A stretch of 5,402 nucleotides of DNA. Origin: Methanobacteriota archaeon. GTDB lineage: Archaea; Thermoplasmatota; Poseidoniia; Poseidoniales; Poseidoniaceae. The DNA lies in NCBI GenBank assembly GCA_029979405.1, contig JAPOHM010000106.1, positions 1 through 5,402 of the forward strand. The letters are read 5' to 3'. Below the pieces are notes generated by a model. It saw only the letters and a list, made by a program, of their open reading frames with translations. It had not been told where the DNA came from and made no database searches. This document shows, in pieces, positions 1-4,168 of this stretch. Made by a program: the position numbers and the translations under genes. The first letter of the stretch is position 1, and each line of letters opens with the position of its first letter.

Positions 1-347
1 ATGTCTTTGGTCCAAGGAGCATACTCCTTAGAGATAAATGCAGTCGCCCTTGTAAGTATTAACCAACATGATACTGACCACATGCCAAATCCAAGAGATG
101 CGGAACCGTATCTCAAACTAAACCAACCAAAAAACAGCGGTATCAATGAAAAAACGAGTGCTAACCAGTAAAACAGTCTCATGTGAAGAACCCTCTGTAT
201 TAGATGTGCGTCTACAAATATTGGCTCAGGATGAGGGGGGAATTGTTCATTCCATGATTTGATTCTTGGAAAGGTTAGGAAGGGGATGCGAGTAATCAAG
301 TGAGCAAAAACTGCCCCGAATAGAAAATTCGAGACTATGCCCCACAT
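1..347 (-). CDS. Multi-pass membrane protein of unknown function (partial, C-terminus off the left edge)
   Basis: On the minus strand an uninterrupted frame begins at ATG 347-345 and stays open for 115 codons to the window edge. The N-terminus reads MWGIVSNFLFGAVFAHLITR. I see three hydrophobic stretches at about residues 2-19, 58-77 and 85-105, separated by a Pro/His-rich loop (FPPHPEPIF near 36-45) and basic patches, so it is probably an integral membrane protein. The start lies one base after the aminotransferase stop (TGA-A-ATG), which suggests translational coupling and the last or a later position in the protease-aminotransferase operon. No clear Shine-Dalgarno precedes it, which fits coupling. 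I do not recognise the family and assign no function. The real length cannot be judged because the 3' end is missing. Confidence 0.75.
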   Translation of the reverse strand, partial: MWGIVSNFLFGAVFAHLITRIPFLTFPRIKSWNEQFPPHPEPIFVDAHLIQRVLHMRLFYWLALVFSLIPLFFGWFSLRYGSASLGFGMWSVSCWLILTRATAFISKEYAPWTKD

Positions 348-348
348 T

Positions 349-1497
349 TCAATCGCCACGGAGTTGTTTTACAACAGATTCAACCTTATCCATTCCACGG
401 GATATATCTTCACGAGAAATAGTGTATGCAAACCTTAGATGCCCTTCACCAGATGGTCCGAAAGCACTTCCGGGCGAACATAACACGCCTCCCTTGAGTA
501 GTTCAATAGCGACTTCTTGGCTGTTCATTCCGGGAATGTCAACCTTTGGAAATACATAGAAGGCGCCCTGGGGAACGTGGCATTCAATACCAGGAATTGC
601 GTTCAATCTTTCACAAATTAAATCTCTTCGAGCTTTAAATTCTCTACACATTTCATCTGGGTAGTCATTTGCACTATTGAACGCTTCTAGAACAGCATAT
701 TGCATAGCATCATTGGAACACGCTGTGATGTAATATTGTAGTTTGGTCATTTGTTGCATTGCTTCATTATTTGCGGATAAAATGTAGCCTATTCTCCAGC
801 CAGTCATTGCAAAAGTTTTGGAAAATGAATTAATCAGTATTACTCTCTCATCATCAGTACCCACAAATGATACGTGTTCCCCATCGAAAACTATCCTATC
901 ATATACCTCGTCCGTTATTATCCACAGATCGTGTTTTTGAGCGAAACTTAGCAATTCATCTCTTTGTTCTATAGAAATCGTAGCGCCTGTTGGGTTTGAT
1001 GGAAAGTTGTACAAAATTGCAACCGTGTCGTTATCTACAAGGCTCTCAAGATGTTCGATTGTTGGAACAAATTCATTTTCAAACAAACACTCATAGTACT
1101 TTGTCTCACCACCCCACAATTTAACGTCAGGCCCATAAAGTGGGAAATAGGGTTCTGGAAGAAGAACGTTTTTGCCGGGATTTACGAGAGCAGCAAATAT
1201 GTTCAGTAGCGCATTCGTTCCGCTCATAGTCATACATACATTTGATTCATCGAGTGTAGGGCAGAGATGATGCCAAGACTCTGAAATTCTTTTCCTTAGA
1301 GCAGGCAATCCTGCTGTTGTGGTGTACTTGTTGTGACCGTCCTTCATCGCCTGGAACATTGCTTCGATTGCAATCTCAGGAGGTTGAAAATCAGGTTCAC
1401 CTAATCCAAATGAAATTACGTCATCCCCAGCCATATCGAACATTTTTCTGACACCAGTGGGCTGAATCGCTAATGCTCTATCAGAAAAATCACGCAT
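349..1497 (-). CDS. PLP-dependent aminotransferase, class I/II (aspartate/aromatic aminotransferase-like)
   Basis: A cytosolic fold-type I PLP enzyme that should transfer an amino group between an amino acid and a 2-oxo acid such as 2-oxoglutarate. At 382 residues it has the usual length for the family and looks intact. Visible landmarks: GLGEPDFQPP near 31-40 (substrate-side N-terminal motif), the Y(T)xxxGxxxLR segment near 58-68, NFPSNPTG with cofactor-contacting N168, TDEVY with D196 (pairs with the PLP pyridine nitrogen), SFSKTFAMTGWRIGY with Schiff-base lysine K227 and R235, and GHLRFAY with R355, the expected carboxylate-binding arginine. ATG 1497-1495 is chosen because GGAGGG lies 6 nt upstream and the N-terminus starts just before the first conserved block. 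It follows the protease by 25 nt and precedes the membrane protein by 1 nt. Substrate specificity (Asp, Ala, aromatic) cannot be read from these motifs. Confidence 0.93.
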   Translation of the reverse strand: MRDFSDRALAIQPTGVRKMFDMAGDDVISFGLGEPDFQPPEIAIEAMFQAMKDGHNKYTTTAGLPALRKRISESWHHLCPTLDESNVCMTMSGTNALLNIFAALVNPGKNVLLPEPYFPLYGPDVKLWGGETKYYECLFENEFVPTIEHLESLVDNDTVAILYNFPSNPTGATISIEQRDELLSFAQKHDLWIITDEVYDRIVFDGEHVSFVGTDDERVILINSFSKTFAMTGWRIGYILSANNEAMQQMTKLQYYITACSNDAMQYAVLEAFNSANDYPDEMCREFKARRDLICERLNAIPGIECHVPQGAFYVFPKVDIPGMNSQEVAIELLKGGVLCSPGSAFGPSGEGHLRFAYTISREDISRGMDKVESVVKQLRGD

Positions 1498-1503
1498 GCC
1501 ACA

Positions 1504-1509
1504 CCCTCC
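1504..1509 (-). promoter_or_regulatory. Shine-Dalgarno site of the aminotransferase
   Basis: On the minus strand GGAGGG ends 6 nt before ATG 1497-1495, in the 25-nt gap after the protease stop. It matches the anti-Shine-Dalgarno end of archaeal 16S rRNA. It supports this start and shows that the internal operon gene initiates with a ribosome binding site rather than leaderless. Confidence 0.75.
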
Positions 1510-1522
1510 GCTTGATTATTTT

Positions 1523-3643
1523 TCAAGATGAAGGTAAGTTGTCACTATCTTCAATCAATTCTGCTTCAATTGGCGCGTCATCGATTGATTCGGTAGGTTC
1601 GGATTCTTTTGCTACGAAAATATTGTCTTCATCCTTCTGTCCCAAAGCCACCCATGCTCCAAAGATAAGTATCGCAAAACCAACAATTCCTATGAAAGCT
1701 ATTCTTCCAAATGAATCGGCGGATGACATAATCTCAGAATTGCCCCCTCCGACAACCGAATCCCATGAGATCATTGAGGATTGACCAGATTCACCTATTC
1801 CCCTTACAATAATCATGTTGTATCCGCTTTGTAGATAGTTTGTGTTAACGCTGAATTGGAAGGAGAATGTTTCGTATTGACTTAATGTTCCATTCACTGT
1901 CTCGTAGGAGACTTCTTTCCAAGTTTCTCCTCCATCGGTTGAATATTCAATTCTCTCCATAACCTCCCCCCTGCTCCAAGCAATTCCAGTGTAGGTATTG
2001 ATAGTTCCAGAATTGGATATGTTTTCGATATGTACTTGCAAATCCAAATTCATGTCAGAGGTAGTTAAGCCTGTGTCATTGAGATATTTTGCAGTCCAGA
2101 CAGCGTCATGTCCATCGACTAATCCCCAACCAAAATCTTTGTTCCAATGAGGGTCAATATCTGGCATTGATGCCTCACCCATGCGAGTTGAGGTTGAACG
2201 CAAAATTTCTCTGATTGCAAGCGGGTTTAACTCGCTGTTAACCTCCATCATCAAAGCGATGACTCCGGTTACCGCTGGAGTTGCATATGATGTTCCAGAA
2301 CCTCTTCCAGTGTAACCATTCTGTGAAGCGTCTCCGCCAAAGAAATTATTGCAACCACCTGATGTTACACAGGCTTCTGCCTGGACGATGTTTGTTCCGG
2401 GAGCAGTAACATCAGGCTTCATCTCATTAGTTGGGTCTGAATCTCCGTTATCCCTTCGCGGACCTCTGCTAGAGTATGATGCAATGTCGTCATCATCCCT
2501 TTCGATAGTGTTCTTATCGTCAGTAGCACCCACTGTTATCGAAAGTGAAGAAGAGCCCATGCCGGAAAGTCCGTCATTGTCTGGGCCGTCATTTCCGGCA
2601 GCTACACTTACAGCAATTCCTGCCAAAGTGGCTTCATCCAAAATTCGAGAATGCATATCTTCCCCATCACTACCACCATTTTCATGACTGGTGATACCCC
2701 AAGAAAGCGAAATAATGTCAATTCCATAGAGACTTTCATCCACACCTGGCCAAGGTGTATCTTTGTTATCGATAATCCACTGCAGACCGTTCATTGCTGA
2801 TTCATAGAATTCTTGTGATAGAAGATAATTTTCGAACGGACCAGCTCCTGCATCAGTTCCAATTCTTACATCAATCAAACTTGAATTTGGAGCGCTCCCC
2901 TCATATCCCGTCTGCTCTCCGTTTGCATCTAAACCGGTAGCAGCAGCCATCCCCATACATGCAGTCCCGTGTTGATTTCCATCGTCTGGGTCAAAAGAAC
3001 CATCTGTTTCTCTACCCCCTGCTGCAATACAAGTAGGGTCGCTGTGCATGTAACAAACCGCATCATAGCCAGCGACGAATTTACCAACCAATCCAGGATG
3101 CTCATTATCAGTCCCTGTATCTACCATAGCAATATTGATTCCAGCCCCTTTCAAAGGAGTATGATTCCAAGCAGCGTGAGGATAGACTTCGGACGGTTCT
3201 GCTTTGATGTTTGGCGTTTGGACATCACCAAAAAGAACTACTTGGCCGTATCTTTCGACCATAATCACTCCATCAATTTCAGATAATTCCCAAATTTTTG
3301 AAGAATCGATTACTCCAAGAAGGACTGCATCCACTGACTCTATTACGTCTCTAATTTCATATCCCATCGACATCAGAAGTTCCGTATCTGAGTCTGTGAC
3401 ATCTCGTGAATAGGAAATTCCTATTCCCACCGGCCCTTCAAGTGATTCGAGTGAATCGAAAATGCCGTTTCTATTGGAATCCATTGATGTTCTTTCCCAC
3501 CAATCGGTCGCTTGGGAGACAATTGGAGTCATATCAGGTATTGATTTTGACCAGTTGCTTTCTTCATTTACATCGGTTGCAATTGAACCTGTTAAAGGTA
3601 GCATGAATAATGCTAGACATATGAAAGGGAACATTGCACGCAT
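1523..3643 (-). CDS. Secreted, membrane-anchored subtilisin-like serine protease (family S8)
   Basis: A 706-residue extracytoplasmic endopeptidase. Domains in order: hydrophobic signal peptide (about 5-20); a D55-x-N-x-N-G-x-x-D63 calcium-binding-like loop; a segment of about 70-137 resembling the I9-type inhibitory propeptide (ending LSEIDGVIMVERYGQV); the S8 catalytic domain (about 160-520) with D175 in AMVDTGT, H225 in GNQHGT, oxyanion N351 in VAAGNDGP and nucleophile S452 in GTSYATPA; a beta-rich domain (about 530-630) containing STDGGETW, an exact Asp-box pattern; one transmembrane helix (about 648-667); and an acidic cytoplasmic tail. Cysteine pairs C197/C205 and C425/C431 could form disulfides outside the cell. 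All catalytic residues are present. ATG 3643 is preferred because AGGTGA lies 4 nt upstream; the next ATG (3634) would leave a poorer spacing. It is first in an apparent operon with the aminotransferase. Substrate is unknown; extracellular protein degradation or processing is inferred. Confidence 0.95.
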   Translation of the reverse strand: MRAMFPFICLALFMLPLTGSIATDVNEESNWSKSIPDMTPIVSQATDWWERTSMDSNRNGIFDSLESLEGPVGIGISYSRDVTDSDTELLMSMGYEIRDVIESVDAVLLGVIDSSKIWELSEIDGVIMVERYGQVVLFGDVQTPNIKAEPSEVYPHAAWNHTPLKGAGINIAMVDTGTDNEHPGLVGKFVAGYDAVCYMHSDPTCIAAGGRETDGSFDPDDGNQHGTACMGMAAATGLDANGEQTGYEGSAPNSSLIDVRIGTDAGAGPFENYLLSQEFYESAMNGLQWIIDNKDTPWPGVDESLYGIDIISLSWGITSHENGGSDGEDMHSRILDEATLAGIAVSVAAGNDGPDNDGLSGMGSSSLSITVGATDDKNTIERDDDDIASYSSRGPRRDNGDSDPTNEMKPDVTAPGTNIVQAEACVTSGGCNNFFGGDASQNGYTGRGSGTSYATPAVTGVIALMMEVNSELNPLAIREILRSTSTRMGEASMPDIDPHWNKDFGWGLVDGHDAVWTAKYLNDTGLTTSDMNLDLQVHIENISNSGTINTYTGIAWSRGEVMERIEYSTDGGETWKEVSYETVNGTLSQYETFSFQFSVNTNYLQSGYNMIIVRGIGESGQSSMISWDSVVGGGNSEIMSSADSFGRIAFIGIVGFAILIFGAWVALGQKDEDNIFVAKESEPTESIDDAPIEAELIEDSDNLPSS

Positions 3644-3647
3644 CGAC

Positions 3648-3653
3648 TCACCT
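3648..3653 (-). promoter_or_regulatory. Probable Shine-Dalgarno site of the protease
   Basis: AGGTGA on the minus strand stands 4 nt before ATG 3643-3641. The spacing is a little short but acceptable, and it favours this ATG over the in-frame ATG three codons later. Confidence 0.5.
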
Positions 3654-3655
3654 GT

Positions 3656-3699
3656 TTACTTGATGTAATCCTCATGAATGAATATATTGGTTACTTGAT
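3656..3699. repeat. 9-bp direct repeat TTACTTGAT flanking the protease promoter
   Basis: TTACTTGAT occurs at 3656-3664 and again at 3691-3699 in the same orientation, 35 bp start to start. The copies bracket the putative TATA box, one on its upstream side and one over the expected transcription start. This placement would suit an operator, but no regulator is visible and an AT-rich chance match is possible. Confidence 0.4.
3681..3688 (-). promoter_or_regulatory. Putative TATA box for the protease operon
   Basis: AATATATT, centred near 3684, is the most AT-rich octamer between the tRNA and the protease start. Archaeal TATA boxes sit about 26 nt before the transcription start, which would place the start near 3658 and give a leader of about 15 nt, just long enough for the AGGTGA site. 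The octamer is palindromic, so direction comes from context only. Confidence 0.4.
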
Positions 3700-3707
3700 A
3701 CCGTACT

Positions 3708-3715
3708 GAAAAGAA
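3708..3715 (-). terminator. T-rich tract after tRNA-Trp, possible terminator
   Basis: Immediately after the encoded CCA the minus strand reads TTCTTTTC. Archaeal RNA polymerase commonly terminates at short oligo-T tracts without a hairpin. The tract lies before the separate promoter-like element of the protease, so it could end the eL41/tRNA transcript. The T-run is short and interrupted, so the call is tentative. Confidence 0.35.
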
Positions 3716-3763
3716 TGGTGGGAGCACAGGGATTTGAACCCCGACCGGCTGGTATCTTCTGAT

Positions 3764-3799
3764 CCGCCACTTAAGCAATGTGTGTACGGCTGGTGGCGG
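3764..3799 (-). other. Distal hairpin in the tRNA-Trp intron
   Basis: CCGCCAC (3799-3793) pairs perfectly with GTGGCGG (3770-3764) around a 22-nt loop, just after the box C/D module and before the 3' splice region. One bulged C allows a further A-T pair. It probably stabilises the 3' part of the intron or spaces the guide module from the splice motif. No function is known to me. Confidence 0.6.
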
Positions 3800-3806
3800 G
3801 ATGCGT

Positions 3807-3864
3807 CGGGTCGGTCTTCCAGTTGCTCATCACAATTTCAGACCTTCACCTCTCGTCATTCCCG
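3807..3864 (-). ncRNA. Intron-embedded box C/D guide RNA targeting tRNA-Trp C34
   Basis: On the minus strand the order is stem CGGG (3864-3861), C box ATGACGA (3859-3853), an 11-nt guide, D' box CTGA (3841-3838), a 4-nt loop, C' box GTGATGA (3833-3827), a 12-nt guide, D box CCGA (3814-3811), and closing stem CCCG (3810-3807). Spacers of 11 and 12 nt match the compact archaeal design for L7Ae, Nop5 and fibrillarin. The D guide GCAACTGGA (3826-3818) pairs over nine bases with U33 to intron base 3866. G3819, fifth upstream of the D box, faces C34, so 2'-O-methylation of C34 is predicted. This role of the tRNA-Trp intron is established in Haloferax-type Euryarchaeota; its presence here is my reading. 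The D' guide has no target in this tRNA. C and D boxes each carry one U-to-C change. Confidence 0.85.
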
Positions 3865-3920
3865 TGCAACTGGAGCCAGCTATACTACCAGGTTATACTA
3901 TACTCCCCTGTAACCACAAA

Positions 3921-4028
3921 TCACTGCTTTGCCTGTCGGCGAGCACGCTTTCGACGTCGTAGCTTTTTCTTGCGCCACTTCCATCGTTGATTGCCAGATT
4001 TCTTCCACGCTCTGGAACCTCGCTTCAT
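3921..4028 (-). CDS. rpl41e: eL41-like ribosomal protein (35 aa, very basic)
   Basis: A 35-codon frame from ATG 4028-4026 to TGA 3923-3921 encodes a peptide dominated by Arg and Lys with four Trp or Leu anchor residues. Residues 16-35 run WKWRKKKLRRRKRARRQAKQ, which resembles the eL41 pattern KWRKKR..RRLKRKRRK. eL41 is a single-helix large-subunit protein of about 25 residues located at the subunit interface in eukaryotes and some archaea. Here about 12-14 extra residues (MKRGSRAWKKSGNQ) precede the core, so either the start is genuine and the protein is extended or the family is a relative. A TATA-like box about 30 nt before the ATG predicts an almost leaderless transcript, supporting this start. 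The stop is 13 nt before tRNA-Trp, implying co-transcription of two translation genes. The alternative is another small basic ribosomal protein or a chance ORF, which the promoter and composition argue against. Confidence 0.68.
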   Translation of the reverse strand: MKRGSRAWKKSGNQRWKWRKKKLRRRKRARRQAKQ

Positions 4029-4054
4029 GGTTATCAAGTCGCCGACTTACATTT

Positions 4055-4062
4055 CGTATATG
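4055..4062 (-). promoter_or_regulatory. Putative TATA box for eL41 and tRNA-Trp
   Basis: CATATACG on the minus strand is centred near 4058, about 30 nt before ATG 4028. With the usual archaeal distance of about 26 nt, transcription would start within a few bases of the ATG, giving a leaderless or nearly leaderless eL41 mRNA. No Shine-Dalgarno precedes the ATG, which agrees with that. The reverse reading (CGTATATG) could also face the ATPase gene. Confidence 0.5.
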
Positions 4063-4124
4063 AGGGCATCGCATGGGTTAGGATTCACAGACAGAGCGAT
4101 TTCTACACTGAAATGTGCTTTCGA

Positions 4125-4142
4125 CAATCATCCTTTGGATTG
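4125..4142. repeat. Inverted repeat upstream of the metal ATPase, possible operator
   Basis: CAATC at 4125-4129 and GATTG at 4138-4142 are reverse complements separated by 8 nt. Within them ATCC-TTT-GGAT (4130-4140) is a second short palindrome. The element lies 27-44 nt before the GTG, where a metal-responsive repressor or activator could act. The arms are short and no regulator gene is in view. Confidence 0.3.
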
Positions 4143-4159
4143 AAAAGTAAGCACCTATT

Positions 4160-4165
4160 GGGGAG
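4160..4165 (+). promoter_or_regulatory. Shine-Dalgarno-like site deciding the GTG start of the ATPase
   Basis: GGGGAG lies 3 nt before GTG 4169-4171. The spacing is short, but the site is 27 nt from the first in-frame ATG (4193), too far to serve it. An in-frame TAA at 4148-4150 limits the start to this interval, so GTG 4169 is the best choice. Confidence 0.5.
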
Positions 4166-4168
4166 TTT

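Larger units (their letters stand above)
3754..3869 (-). other. Archaeal tRNA intron (relaxed bulge-helix-bulge) in tRNA-Trp
   Basis: The 116 nt between G37 (3870) and A38 (3753) must be removed to give a seven-base anticodon loop. A bulge-helix-bulge for the tRNA splicing endonuclease can be drawn: outer helix is the anticodon stem; central helix C32U33C34C35 with GAAG (3756-3759) has three pairs and one C·A mismatch; three-base bulges are A36 G37 T3869 and A3755 T3754 A3753, each cut after the second base. The inner helix is weak (two pairs), so the motif is relaxed. Inside lie a box C/D module (3807-3864) and a distal hairpin CCGCCAC/GTGGCGG (3793-3799 with 3764-3770). Boundaries are inferred from the mature tRNA, not from processing data. 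Confidence 0.85.
3716..3907 (-). tRNA. trnW: tRNA-Trp (anticodon CCA) with a 116-nt intron at 37/38 and encoded 3' CCA
   Basis: The two exons (3870-3907 and 3716-3753) fold into a complete 76-nt cloverleaf. Acceptor stem GGGAGTA pairs with TGCTCCC (one G·U); D-stem GTAT/GTAT has two wobble pairs, with loop A14, A15, G18G19 and A21; anticodon stem GCTGG/CCAGC; loop CTCCAGA with C34C35A36 = CCA, giving Trp. The variable region is four nucleotides (CGGT), allowing an A15-U48 Levitt pair; the T-arm is CGGGG-TTCAAAT-CCCTG, the discriminator is A73 and CCA is encoded. Intron placement after G37 is the canonical archaeal site. The gene starts 13 nt after the eL41-like stop and has no TATA-like sequence about 26 nt upstream, where the DNA is GC-rich coding sequence, so it is probably co-transcribed. 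It supplies the charging substrate for tryptophanyl-tRNA synthetase. Confidence 0.93.
4029..4168. other. Divergent intergenic region between eL41 and the metal ATPase
   Basis: These 140 nt hold the start signals of both flanking genes: the TATA-like box for eL41 (4055-4062), an inverted repeat CAATC-N8-GATTG (4125-4142) and the GGGGAG site before the ATPase GTG. I see no strong TATA box for the ATPase; the weak AT-rich run GAAAAGTAA near 4142-4150 is about 24 nt from the GTG. No further coding frame is convincing. Confidence 0.5.

Noticed and set aside
1473..3668. Several plus-strand frames of 66-112 codons across the protease gene
   Set aside because: They mirror the protease coding strand, overlap one another and show no domains, ribosome sites or promoters. 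The protease has all its catalytic motifs.
3786..3792. Intron CCAGC copy as the true 3' anticodon strand with a second intron downstream
   Set aside because: The copy at 3752-3748 joins directly to a normal variable loop and T-arm, giving a complete 76-nt tRNA with one intron.
3819..3873. CCAGTTGC / GCAACTGG inverted repeat read as a terminator or simple hairpin
   Set aside because: One arm is the tRNA anticodon plus intron start and the other is the guide between the C' and D boxes with exact D+5 spacing. Guide-target pairing explains it better, and no T-run follows.
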